Notes under the pieces: generated by a model
What the model was told of the DNA's origin: nothing
Database searches by the model: none
The model's input: only the letters and a program-made list of their open reading frames with translations
In this document: positions 53,949-63,703 of the stretch, piece after piece
Position numbering within the stretch: position 1 is the stretch's first letter
Layout: each line of letters opens with the position of its first letter
Position numbers and translations under genes: made by a program
Assembly: GCF_015291665.1 (NCBI RefSeq)
Contig: NZ_CP030048.1
Coordinates: 4,216,001-4,280,000, forward strand
DNA length: 64,000 nt
DNA from: Bradyrhizobium sp. CCBAU 53338
GTDB lineage: Bacteria > Pseudomonadota > Alphaproteobacteria > Rhizobiales > Xanthobacteraceae
Direction of reading: 5' to 3'

Positions 53949-55249
53949 GACCGCCGCTCCAGCCAGCGCTCGGCAATGCCAATCACGTGATCGCGGAGGC
54001 CATCGTCGGCGATCTGCTCGATCGCTTCACCGACGAACGCCTGGATCAGCAGCGCCTGGGCCAGCTTCTCCGGCAGTCCGCGGGCCTTCAGGTAGAACAG
54101 CAGGCTGTCGTCGAGCGCGCCGGCAGTGGCGCCGTGGCCGCAAGAGACGTCGTCGGCAAAGATCTCGAGCTCGGGTTTGTTGTCGGCCTCGGCTTCGTCC
54201 GAGAGCAACAGCGCACGGGTCATCATCTTGCCGTCGGTTTTCTGCGCGTCGGGGCGGACGATGATACGGCCCTGGAACACCGAGTGCGCGCGATCGTCAA
54301 TCACCGCGCGGAAGACTTCGCGGCTGACGCAGTTCGGCACGGCGTGGTCGACCACCAGCGTGGTGTCGCCATGCTCGGTCTTCTGCAGGAGGTTGACGCC
54401 GTTGGCCGAGAGCTCGCTGCCCTCGCCCGCCAGCGTGATGAAACCCTGGAGGCGGCTGACGGCCGCGCCGGTCGTCATGTTGAAGAAGTTGAACTTCACA
54501 TTGGCGCCAATGGTCACGAAATGCGACGAGATGTTCACCGCGTCAGGCGCATCGTCCATCAGGCGGATATGCGCGACATCGGCATCGTCGCCGACCGTGA
54601 CAATTACGGCGTCATTGACCTGATAGGCCTCGGCGCCGGCCGCGACGAAGCTCTCGACGATGGTGGCGCGAGCGCCCTTCCCGATCGCGACCTGCGAGCG
54701 GGTGAAGCTGGACGCGGAAGCCGCAGTCGCGATGTGGAGGATCTGGATCGGCGCAGACAGCTGCGCACCGTCGGCAATACCAAGCACAACGCCGTCGGTC
54801 GCCATCGCCGCGTTGAGCGCAATCACCGCATCGGTGGACGCGGTCTCGAGCAGGCCAGCATCCTTCTCGAGCGCCTCACGCAGCGTCTTGAAGCCTGCTT
54901 CAACGGCGAGTGCCTTGACGTCGGACAGATCAGCCGCGAACACGCCGTCGACCAGCACCAGCTTGCGGGCGCCTTCGATCGCGTGCGCCTTCACGGCGTC
55001 CGCGGCGCGCTTCAGCGCGGCGGCATCGGGCGCAGCTGCCAGCGGAAGCACCTCGCCGACCAGCGCGCGCAAATCGGTGTATTTCCATTCCTCGATCCGG
55101 CGGTGCGGCAGGCCGAGACGCTCATAGGTCTCGAACGCCTCGCGGCGCGTCGCGAGCACATCAGGCGAACCCGGCAGGCGGCCTTCGGCGCTGGCGAAGA
55201 GATCGCTCACCGCGCGGCCGTTCCCGGTCTTTGCCACAGCAACGTTCAT
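53945..55249 (-). CDS. sufD: Fe-S cluster assembly scaffold protein SufD
   Basis: 434-residue beta-helix partner of SufB. The N-terminal helical part (LGLPHRRIEEWKYTDLRAL) and C-terminal core (FADDVSCGHGATAGALDDSLLFYLKARGL, with the conserved CxHG) are typical. The ATG at 55247-55249, 11 bp after sufC, is chosen; the frame's upstream extension overlaps sufC and is rejected. Confidence 0.94.
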   Translation of the reverse strand: MNVAVAKTGNGRAVSDLFASAEGRLPGSPDVLATRREAFETYERLGLPHRRIEEWKYTDLRALVGEVLPLAAAPDAAALKRAADAVKAHAIEGARKLVLVDGVFAADLSDVKALAVEAGFKTLREALEKDAGLLETASTDAVIALNAAMATDGVVLGIADGAQLSAPIQILHIATAASASSFTRSQVAIGKGARATIVESFVAAGAEAYQVNDAVIVTVGDDADVAHIRLMDDAPDAVNISSHFVTIGANVKFNFFNMTTGAAVSRLQGFITLAGEGSELSANGVNLLQKTEHGDTTLVVDHAVPNCVSREVFRAVIDDRAHSVFQGRIIVRPDAQKTDGKMMTRALLLSDEAEADNKPELEIFADDVSCGHGATAGALDDSLLFYLKARGLPEKLAQALLIQAFVGEAIEQIADDGLRDHVIGIAERWLERRS

Positions 55250-55260
55250 CGCAAAATTCC

Positions 55261-56013
55261 TTACGCGGCATCCTCGAACTGGGCGTAGCCGGACGCTTCC
55301 AGCTCCAGCGCCAGTTCCTTGCCGCCGCTCTTCACGACGCGGCCCTTCGACATCACGTGCACCACGTCGGGCACGATGTAGTTCAGCAGCCGCTGATAAT
55401 GGGTGATCACGACCATCGCGCGCCCCGGCGAGCGCAGCGCGTTGACGCCGTCTGCCGCGATGCGCAGCGCGTCGATGTCCAGGCCGGAATCCATCTCGTC
55501 GAGGATGCACAGGCTGGGCTCGAACAGCGCCATCTGCAGCACCTCGTTGCGCTTCTTCTCGCCGCCGGAGAAGCCGACATTGACGCCGCGCTTGAGCATG
55601 TCCTGCGGGATGTTCAGCGACTTCGAGACCTCGCGGACCTTCTTGAGGAAATCGGGTGTCGAATATTCGCTCTCGCCGCGGGCCTTGCGCTGCGCGTTCA
55701 GCGCTGTGCGCAGGAAGGTCATGGTGGCGACGCCGGGGATCTCGACCGGATACTGGAACGCCAGGAACACGCCCTTGGCGGCGCGCTCGTCCGGCGACAT
55801 TTCCAGCAGGTCCTCTCCCTTGAACAGGATCTGGCCGTCGGTGACCTCATAGCCGGGCTTGCCGGCGATGACGTGCGAGAGCGTCGATTTGCCGGAGCCG
55901 TTCGGCCCCATGATCGCGTGCACCTCGCCCTCGTTCACGGTCAGCGTCAGCCCGTGGAGGATCTCACGCTCCTCGACACGAACCTTGAGGTCTTTCACTT
56001 CAAGCAAAGCCAT
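55261..56013 (-). CDS. sufC: Fe-S cluster assembly ATPase SufC
   Basis: ABC-type ATPase of the SufBC2D complex, 250 aa. Walker A GPNGSGKST (36-44), signature FSGGEKKRNE, Walker B LCILDEMDSGLD and the H-loop ITHYQRLL are intact. It has no membrane segments, as expected for a cytosolic complex. Confidence 0.96.
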   Translation of the reverse strand: MALLEVKDLKVRVEEREILHGLTLTVNEGEVHAIMGPNGSGKSTLSHVIAGKPGYEVTDGQILFKGEDLLEMSPDERAAKGVFLAFQYPVEIPGVATMTFLRTALNAQRKARGESEYSTPDFLKKVREVSKSLNIPQDMLKRGVNVGFSGGEKKRNEVLQMALFEPSLCILDEMDSGLDIDALRIAADGVNALRSPGRAMVVITHYQRLLNYIVPDVVHVMSKGRVVKSGGKELALELEASGYAQFEDAA

Positions 56014-56075
56014 CTTGGTATCCAGTTTATTCAGATGATGTTGGAGCGCGAGTTGCGCACCGCGAGGGTCGGCAA

Positions 56076-57572
<1,497 letters not shown>

Positions 57573-57655
57573 TCCATCCTCCGCTCGTGGTTTCAAGGAC
57601 CACGGTGGATCAAACTCGAACGACTATTACGATGTTTCTGTGCGGAAAGCACGGG

Positions 57656-57672
57656 CTTAGAACGGTTCAAGC
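57656..57672 (-). promoter_or_regulatory. Possible Irr-type iron control element upstream of sufB
   Basis: CTTAGAA-CGG-TTCAAGC on the plus strand fits the rhizobial ICE consensus TTTAGAA-N3-TTCTAAA in 11 of 14 positions. It lies in the 113-bp gap between the desulfurase gene and sufB, where it could drive iron-responsive transcription of sufBCDS-T-A. Confidence 0.4.
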
Positions 57673-57685
57673 CGTGTTTCGTCGC

Positions 57686-58825
57686 TTAGCCTCTAAGTAG
57701 GGTATTACCGAGCTTTCGCCAAGCCTCTAACGCCCTGTTGATGTCCTCGGGTTCCGTGGACCAGCCCAGACTGAGGCGCACCGCTCCCTGGGCTACGGTG
57801 GCATCGTACCCCATCGCCGAGAGCACGTGGGACGGCTGTACTTTGCCCGAGGAGCAGGCGGAGCCGGAGGACACGGCAATGCCTTCGAGGTCGAATCCGA
57901 TCACGGCGGTTTCGGCCTTCAGCCCCGGCGCGGTGAACAAAACGGTATTTGGTAACCTCCTCACATCATCTGAGAAGACAGTCGCCCCGGCGATTCCCTG
58001 AAGACCATTTCCCAAGCGATCTCTGAGGCTTGTCATTCGCACCGCATCCTCAGGCAGAGCCTGAAGCGCAGCTTTCACCGCGGCGCCGAAACCGGCGATC
58101 CCGGCAACATTCTCGGTTCCCGCCCGCCGGCCGAGCTCCTGTCCACCGCCCCTCAGCACCGGGTCGAGTGCGGCCACCCCTTCGGTCATGACCAGCGCGC
58201 CAACCCCTTTGGGACCGCCGATCTTGTGCGCAGAGAAGGTCGCAAGGTCTGCGCCCATCGCGTTAATATTGAACGCAATTTTGCCGAGTGCCTGGATCGC
58301 ATCGACATGCAGGATACCGCCGGCCGCATGGACGATCCCTGCCGCCTCCGCGACAGGCTGGAGGGCGCCCGTCTCGTTGTTCGCCGCCATGATCGAGACC
58401 AGTGCCGGCGGACCACCGGTCAGCAGCTCCCGCAAGTGGTCGAGATCGACCACGCCGGAACGGGTGACCCGGATCTGGTTGATGTTCTCGGCCGGGAAGC
58501 GGCCGCCTGCCAAGACGGAGGCATGTTCGATCGCCGAGATCAGGAGCCGCCGCACCGGCTCGCCCGATCGGCCGCGCAAGCCCGGCGACAGCGCCAGCGC
58601 ATTGGCCTCGGTTCCAGCGGAGGTGAAGACCACGTTCCGCGCCAGCGCGCCGACGGCCGTCGCCAGCTCGGCGCGTGCGTCCTCGACCAGCCGACGCGCC
58701 TCTCGTCCCTCGGCATGGACCGAAGACGGATTGCCGATCAGTTCGTACGCGGCCAGCATCGCTGCGCGGGCTTCGACGCGCAGCGGTGTGGTCGCATTCC
58801 AGTCGAGATAGACACGCTCCGGCAT
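57686..58825 (-). CDS. Cysteine desulfurase, NifS/IscS-like (class I)
   Basis: 379-residue PLP desulfurase. The PLP lysine is K201 (FSAHKIGGPKG) and the catalytic cysteine C324 in the SSGSACSSG loop typical of class I enzymes. It leads the suf operon, so the region encodes two desulfurases, this one and SufS. An iscR-type regulator usually found ahead of such operons is not present in the window. GTGCC precedes the ATG but no strong ribosome site. Confidence 0.92.
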   Translation of the reverse strand: MPERVYLDWNATTPLRVEARAAMLAAYELIGNPSSVHAEGREARRLVEDARAELATAVGALARNVVFTSAGTEANALALSPGLRGRSGEPVRRLLISAIEHASVLAGGRFPAENINQIRVTRSGVVDLDHLRELLTGGPPALVSIMAANNETGALQPVAEAAGIVHAAGGILHVDAIQALGKIAFNINAMGADLATFSAHKIGGPKGVGALVMTEGVAALDPVLRGGGQELGRRAGTENVAGIAGFGAAVKAALQALPEDAVRMTSLRDRLGNGLQGIAGATVFSDDVRRLPNTVLFTAPGLKAETAVIGFDLEGIAVSSGSACSSGKVQPSHVLSAMGYDATVAQGAVRLSLGWSTEPEDINRALEAWRKLGNTLLRG

Positions 58826-58880
58826 GGTGCCCTCTTAGCACCTTTTGCCTTCGCGCCAATCGGGCGCCGTCGCACGTCAG

Positions 58881-60074
58881 TCAGGCCGGCTGTTGCTGCG
58901 CGATCGCTGCCGCGGACCGCGGCTCCAACCGCAGCCCAAACAGCGGACGCAGCCAGCCGATGCGCCGCACGATCTCGTAGGTCGCCAGGCAGGTGAGCGC
59001 GGTGCCTGCAATCACGATCGTGGCCTCGCTTCCTGCAGACAACCCGCTGCCCCGCAATGCATATGCGATCACGATGATCGCGGTCTGATGCACGATGTAA
59101 AAGGGAAAGATCGCATCGGTCATATAGCGCCGCACCGGACCATCGGCGGTCAGATGGCGCCGCGCAAAGCCGAGCACCGTCGCGATCGCAAGCCACTGGT
59201 AGCAGCCATAGGCCGCGCCGGCGATCCATCGCAGCATCGGCGATCGCGGGAACAAGCCGGCATATATCAGGATGAAGGCGGCGAAGCACACGGCGGCGAG
59301 CATCAGCGCCCTCCACCGTTGCCGCTCGATCTCGCGCCAGACGTCCGCCTCGCGTGCAAGCAGGAAGCCGATCAGGAACGTGGTCGCATAGTCAGCGTGA
59401 TTGTACCAGTCGCCGAACAGCGCATGGGTCGAGGGGAAGATCGGCGCGAGAAACAGCCGCCAGGCGGCGAACAGCAGGCACGGCAGCGCCAGCAGCCATG
59501 GTCCGGCGAGCAGGGCGGCGAGCCTCTCGCCGATCCAGCCTGCAGCCGCCGGCCACACCGCCAGCACGCCAACCAGGGCCATCGTGTAGACCCAGAGATA
59601 GACCACGAACCAGAGATGGTTCCAGGTCGGCTGCACGATGCAGGGGTTCGGGCAGAACTGCGCGCTGAATGCCAGATAGTGGTGGAGATAGTAGTCAGCA
59701 AAACCTGCGGGGTAGCCGAGGCTCTCGACGATCTGGAGATAGGACTGCGGCGGCACGATCACGAGCATGCCGAAAAGCAGCGGGATCAGTAGCCGCGCCG
59801 TTCGCGCCCGGGCGAAGGCGGCAAGACGAAACTTGCCCAGCATGTAGCGGCTCGCCACCCCGGAGACCAGGAACAGCAGCGACAGCCGCCAGGGATTGAG
59901 CACCAGCATGACAGGCTCGAGCCAGGTCAGCCGGTGCTCGCTCTTGATGTGAAATCCCCAGGACACGTAGAGCATGCCGACGTGGTAGAAGATCAGCAGC
60001 GCGAAGGCTAAAATCCGCACCCAGTCCAGATCGACGCGTCGTTCCGGGTTTGCTGCTTGCTGTGGTGTTGGCAT
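58881..60074 (-). CDS. Acyltransferase 3 family membrane protein (OpgC-like)
   Basis: 397-residue multi-pass protein of the acyltransferase 3 group. The N-terminus reads RRVDLDWVRILAFALLIFYHVGMLYVSWGFH with the conserved R-x10-H pattern of the first helix, followed by about nine further hydrophobic segments. Related proteins add acyl or succinyl groups to glucans, polysaccharides or peptidoglycan. It is divergent from the LytTR regulator with only 44 bp between starts, so they are probably coregulated. Confidence 0.82.
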   Translation of the reverse strand: MPTPQQAANPERRVDLDWVRILAFALLIFYHVGMLYVSWGFHIKSEHRLTWLEPVMLVLNPWRLSLLFLVSGVASRYMLGKFRLAAFARARTARLLIPLLFGMLVIVPPQSYLQIVESLGYPAGFADYYLHHYLAFSAQFCPNPCIVQPTWNHLWFVVYLWVYTMALVGVLAVWPAAAGWIGERLAALLAGPWLLALPCLLFAAWRLFLAPIFPSTHALFGDWYNHADYATTFLIGFLLAREADVWREIERQRWRALMLAAVCFAAFILIYAGLFPRSPMLRWIAGAAYGCYQWLAIATVLGFARRHLTADGPVRRYMTDAIFPFYIVHQTAIIVIAYALRGSGLSAGSEATIVIAGTALTCLATYEIVRRIGWLRPLFGLRLEPRSAAAIAQQQPA

Positions 60075-60118
60075 GGGTCTCTGCTCCCTAGCGTCTCGAT
60101 ATCAGCGGTTTTCGGGCC

Positions 60119-61069
60119 ATGGCTGACGGCCAAAATGCGCCGGAAACGGAGCCCGTCGAGACGGCTTGGGATCAGAGCCGGGCGTCAGGGGACGAGGCGT
60201 CGCCGTCAGGGACGAGCGGTTGGTCCCGCGGGATCAGTGGCGAGTGGACGATGTTCGCGGCGATCGCCGCCATCGCGCTCGCCATCGGCATCGTCAATGC
60301 GCTCTCGGGTGCACAGGACGCCACTTGGCGCGGCGACAGCGCCGATATCGGCCGGCGCCTGTTCTGGGAGATGACGAGCATCGTCGTCATTCTGGCGCTG
60401 GTTCCAATCCTGATGCTGTCGGTCCGGCGCATGCGCGCAACGACTGGCTTGGCCGCGCGAATCGGAATCGGTGCGGCCGCCCTGCTCGGCTTCTCGGCTT
60501 TTCACATCGCCGGCATGGTGGCGCTGCGCAAGTTCACGCTCTGGCTCGCGGGCAGCACCTACGACTTCCATTTCTCGCTGGCATCAATCCTCTACGAGTT
60601 CCGCAAGGATGCAGTGACAGCACTGCTGATTGGGGCAACACTCTGGCTGCTCGACAGCCGCCGTGAACTGCGCCAGGCCGCACAACAAGCCCAGTCCATT
60701 CCGGCCGCCGCGCAAGAGCAACCGTCCCCCGATCTGATCTGGCTTCGGGACGGCACCAGCCGCATTCGCGTCACACCGCGCGACATCCTGTGGGTCGCCT
60801 CCGCCGGCAATTACATCGAATACAGCCTTGCCGACGGCACCCAGCACCTGATCCGGGGAACTCTCGCGGCGACCGAAGGCGAGCTCGGCCGCTTCGCCAT
60901 CGTGCGCGTTCACCGAACCAGGCTCGCCAATCTCGACCGGGTGAGCGGCGTGGACTTCAAACCGTCAGGGGATTTCGAGCTCACATTCGACAACGGCAAG
61001 ACGCTCGGCGGCAGCCGCCGTTACCGGTCCGCCGTCGCCTCGCTCGGAGGCCGCACCGCGCCTACGTGA
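60119..61069 (+). CDS. Membrane-bound LytTR-type DNA-binding regulator
   Basis: 316 aa. Four hydrophobic segments (FAAIAAIALAIGIVNAL, TSIVVILALVPILML, IGIGAAALLGFSAFHIAGMV, DAVTALLIGATLWLL) are followed by a LytTR domain from about residue 205 (IWLRDGTSRIRVTPRDILWVASAGNYIEYSLADGTQHLIRGTL...FAIVRVHRTRLANLDRVSG). It lacks a receiver domain, so it is a one-component membrane-tethered regulator. The partner gene is the divergent acyltransferase. Confidence 0.87.
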   Translation: MADGQNAPETEPVETAWDQSRASGDEASPSGTSGWSRGISGEWTMFAAIAAIALAIGIVNALSGAQDATWRGDSADIGRRLFWEMTSIVVILALVPILMLSVRRMRATTGLAARIGIGAAALLGFSAFHIAGMVALRKFTLWLAGSTYDFHFSLASILYEFRKDAVTALLIGATLWLLDSRRELRQAAQQAQSIPAAAQEQPSPDLIWLRDGTSRIRVTPRDILWVASAGNYIEYSLADGTQHLIRGTLAATEGELGRFAIVRVHRTRLANLDRVSGVDFKPSGDFELTFDNGKTLGGSRRYRSAVASLGGRTAPT

Positions 61070-61423
61070 ATCGTTCGCCAGATCGTCCAAAGGTGGATAA
61101 ACGATCGTGATTCCAATTGGTTGCGGGCACAAATACGCGCCTGGTCATCCCCCTGTTCGACCCCGACCACCATCGGCGTGACACGGCAGTGTCCGGCTAA
61201 GGTCTTGAGCGCATTGGAAGATGTCGAAGATGCTTGCATTTTGCCCCGCAGCCTATGTTAGAACGCGCACCGTCAAGTCACCGCGCGCCATCTGCGCATC
61301 ACCGCGAGGCGCACGCCTTCTCACCCTTCCATTCGCGTTTTCGTCGGCATCGCCGTCGATGAAGGCCACAATCGGTTGATTGCCGAGAACCGCCTCTCCA
61401 GCAAATCAATCCAGAGATCATCG
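61070..61423 (+). other. 354-bp intergenic region, no feature recognised
   Basis: Lies between the LytTR regulator and the alpha/beta hydrolase, both on the plus strand. I see no convincing ORF, hairpin terminator or promoter hexamer pair here; the base composition is like the surroundings. Confidence 0.4.
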
Positions 61424-62071
61424 ATGCCTGAAGTTATTTTCACTGGCCCCGCCGGCCGCCTCGAGGGCCGCTACCACCCGGCCAAGCAGAAGAACGCGCC
61501 GATCGCGATGATCCTGCACCCGCATCCGCAGTTTCACGGCACGATGAACCATCAGATCGTGTACCAGTGCTACTATGCCTTTGCGCATCGCGGCTTTTCG
61601 GTGCTGCGCTTCAACTTCCGTGGCGTCGGCCGCAGCCAAGGTTCGTTCGACCACGGCACCGGCGAATTGTCGGATGCGGCCGCCGCCCTCGACTGGGCGC
61701 AGACCATCAATCCCGAAGCACGCGCCTGCTGGGTTGCCGGCTTCTCCTTCGGCGCCTGGATCGGCATGCAGCTCCTGATGCGCCGCCCCGAGGTCGAGGG
61801 TTTCATTTCGATCGCGCCGCCGGCCAACCTCTACGACTTCTCTTTCCTCGCGCCCTGCCCGTCCTCGGGCCTGATCGTGCATGGCGAGAAGGACGCGGTG
61901 GTGCCGCCGAAGGACGTCAACACGCTGGTCGAGAAGCTGAAGACGCAGAAGGGCATCGTGATCGACCAGCAGGTCATTCCCGGCGCCAACCACTTCTTCG
62001 ACGCCAAGCTCGAGCCGCTGATGGAAACCATCACGGCCTATCTCGACATGCGCCTCGCAAACGTCCGTTGA
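61424..62071 (+). CDS. Alpha/beta hydrolase family protein
   Basis: 215 aa with the alpha/beta hydrolase fold. HPHPQFHGTMNHQIV forms the oxyanion side, the nucleophile S108 lies in AGFSFGAWIG, D in HGEKDAVVPP, and the His in GANHFFDAK. This compact type is widespread in alphaproteobacteria, often annotated as a dienelactone-hydrolase-like or CocE-related protein; the substrate is unknown. The ATG at 61424 is chosen over the upstream in-frame ATG 61376. Confidence 0.85.
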   Translation: MPEVIFTGPAGRLEGRYHPAKQKNAPIAMILHPHPQFHGTMNHQIVYQCYYAFAHRGFSVLRFNFRGVGRSQGSFDHGTGELSDAAAALDWAQTINPEARACWVAGFSFGAWIGMQLLMRRPEVEGFISIAPPANLYDFSFLAPCPSSGLIVHGEKDAVVPPKDVNTLVEKLKTQKGIVIDQQVIPGANHFFDAKLEPLMETITAYLDMRLANVR

Positions 62072-62078
62072 GAATGGC

Positions 62079-62591
62079 ATGGGCGCGTTCGTAGCCCTGC
62101 TGCGAGCCGTCAATGTCGGGGGCACCGGCAAGCTGCCGATGACCGAGCTCGAGGCGATGTGCGAAGAGCTCGGCTTCGGTGCCGTGCGGACCTACATCGC
62201 CAGCGGCAATGTCGTCTTCACCAGCCGCAAATCGGAAGCCGCAATCAAGGCCGCACTCGAAAAACGGCTGCACGCTTACGCCGGTGCGCCGGTCGGCGTG
62301 CTCCTACGCAGTGCGGCCGAGGTGGCAGAGGTTCTGGTCCACAATCCGTTTCCCAAGATGGCGCCCAATCGCACGGTCGCGATCTTCCTCGACAAGGCGC
62401 CACCCGCGGACACGCTCGCCGGAATTCGCGGTCAGAGGACCGAAGAGATCAAGCTCGGCCGCCGTGAGATCTATGTGCACTACGGCGAAGGCATGGGGAC
62501 GTCAAAACTCGCCATCCCCGCCGCCAAGACAGGCACGGCGCGCAACATGAACACGATCGCGACGCTGGCGAAGATGGCCGCGGAGCTCTAA
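62079..62591 (+). CDS. DUF1697 family protein
   Basis: 170-residue protein of the DUF1697 family, recognised from VALLRAVNVGGTGKLPMTELEAMCEELGFGAVRTYIASGNVVF. No function is known for the family. It starts 7 bp after the hydrolase stop, so the two are likely co-transcribed. It overlaps by four bases the 3' end of the convergent SMR gene. Confidence 0.85.
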   Translation: MGAFVALLRAVNVGGTGKLPMTELEAMCEELGFGAVRTYIASGNVVFTSRKSEAAIKAALEKRLHAYAGAPVGVLLRSAAEVAEVLVHNPFPKMAPNRTVAIFLDKAPPADTLAGIRGQRTEEIKLGRREIYVHYGEGMGTSKLAIPAAKTGTARNMNTIATLAKMAAEL

Positions 62592-62911
62592 GCCAGCTTG
62601 AGCGCGACGATCCCCATCAGCACGAGCGCGATGCCGGCAAGCTTCATCGCACTCATGGTCTCGCCGAATAGCGCGACGCCCATGACGAAGGTGCCGGCGG
62701 CTCCGATGCCGGTCCATACCGAATAGGCGACGCCGACCTCGAGCACCTTCAAGGCGCGGCCCAGAAGGACGACGAAAGATGCGAGCAGCACGATCGAGAC
62801 CATGCTCCAGCTCGCCCGCGTGTAGCCTTCGGCGTATTTCATCGAGATGGCCCAACCGACATCGAGCGCGCCGGCGATCACCAGCATCAGCCAGGCCAAA
62901 GATTGCGACAT
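62588..62911 (-). CDS. Small multidrug resistance (SMR) family transporter, SugE/Gdx-like
   Basis: 107-residue, four-helix inner membrane protein. Helix 1 reads LMLVIAGALDVGWAISMKY: the essential glutamate of the family (E13/E14 in Gdx/EmrE) is an aspartate here (D17). The VAYSVWTGIGAAGTFVMG segment in helix 3 has the WTGIG typical of SugE/Gdx guanidinium exporters. It would work as a dual-topology dimer. The Asp change could alter proton coupling. Confidence 0.87.
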   Translation of the reverse strand: MSQSLAWLMLVIAGALDVGWAISMKYAEGYTRASWSMVSIVLLASFVVLLGRALKVLEVGVAYSVWTGIGAAGTFVMGVALFGETMSAMKLAGIALVLMGIVALKLA

Positions 62912-62914
62912 GGC

Positions 62915-63592
62915 TCAGGCCGCAAGCTTCAGCAGGTGCGCATCATGGCGCACGAGAAACGCGCGCAGCAATTGTGCATAGTCCGCGCCCACCGCCGTGC
63001 GGACGCTCGGACGTTGCGCGAGCTCCGCGCGCCAGCCGCGAACCTTCGGCACATCGCGGAAGATGCCGTGATCGGTCAGCTCGTCGAACAGGTCGAAATA
63101 GCGAAAGACCGGTGCGAAGACCGCATCGACGAGGCTGAGCGTTGCGCCGGCGAAATAAGGTCCAGGGCCGAGTGCAGCTTCCACGCGCGCGAATTTCGCG
63201 GCCAGCGCCTGACGCTTGCCCTCAAACGTCGCCGGGTCCGTCGCGGTCTCGAGTCCCCAGAGATCGCCGAGGATTGCCGAACCAAACTCCATCCAGGCCC
63301 GATGCTCGGCACGCTCGAGCGCGTCCGCGGGGTGCAGCTTCGTAACGCCTAGCGTCTCCTCGATGTACTCGCAGATCACGTTGCTCTCGAACAGCGCGAC
63401 TTCGCCCTTGTCGGTCGTCACCACCAGCACCGGTACCTTGCCGAGCGGCGATATCTTCAGAAACCAATCGGGTTTGTTGGCGAGATCGATATCGACCCGC
63501 TCGAAAGGCACGCCTTTCTCTTTCAACGCGATCACCGCGCGCTGCACGTACGGGCAAAGCTTGTGGCTGATGAGTTTCAGTGAGGCGGTCAT
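62915..63592 (-). CDS. Glutathione S-transferase family protein
   Basis: 225-residue GST. The N-terminal thioredoxin-fold domain reads KLISHKLCPYVQRAVIALKEKGVPFERVDIDL, with a CPY active site that suggests a cysteine-type (omega- or DHAR-like) enzyme. KVPVLVV and ESNVICEYIEE form the glutathione-binding site; a helical C-terminal domain follows. The ATG at 63590-63592 is taken. Three palindromic sites upstream may regulate it. 3 bp separate its end from the smr start. Confidence 0.87.
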   Translation of the reverse strand: MTASLKLISHKLCPYVQRAVIALKEKGVPFERVDIDLANKPDWFLKISPLGKVPVLVVTTDKGEVALFESNVICEYIEETLGVTKLHPADALERAEHRAWMEFGSAILGDLWGLETATDPATFEGKRQALAAKFARVEAALGPGPYFAGATLSLVDAVFAPVFRYFDLFDELTDHGIFRDVPKVRGWRAELAQRPSVRTAVGADYAQLLRAFLVRHDAHLLKLAA

Positions 63593-63613
63593 GGCGTTGA
63601 TCCCGGCGGTTCG

Positions 63614-63674
63614 ATGCAACTGCATCCAATATAGATGCACTTGCATGATTCCGTCAAGATCAATGCACTTGCAT
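63614..63674. promoter_or_regulatory. Three ATGCA-N2-TGCAT palindromes upstream of gst
   Basis: ATGCAACTGCAT (63614-63625), ATGCACTTGCAT (63635-63646) and ATGCACTTGCAT (63663-63674). Spacings are 21 and 28 bp start to start. They fill the gap between gst and anmK and look like an array of regulator sites. Confidence 0.65.
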
Positions 63675-63703
63675 CAACCAGGCGTGACCTCGGGCAATCG
63701 TCC

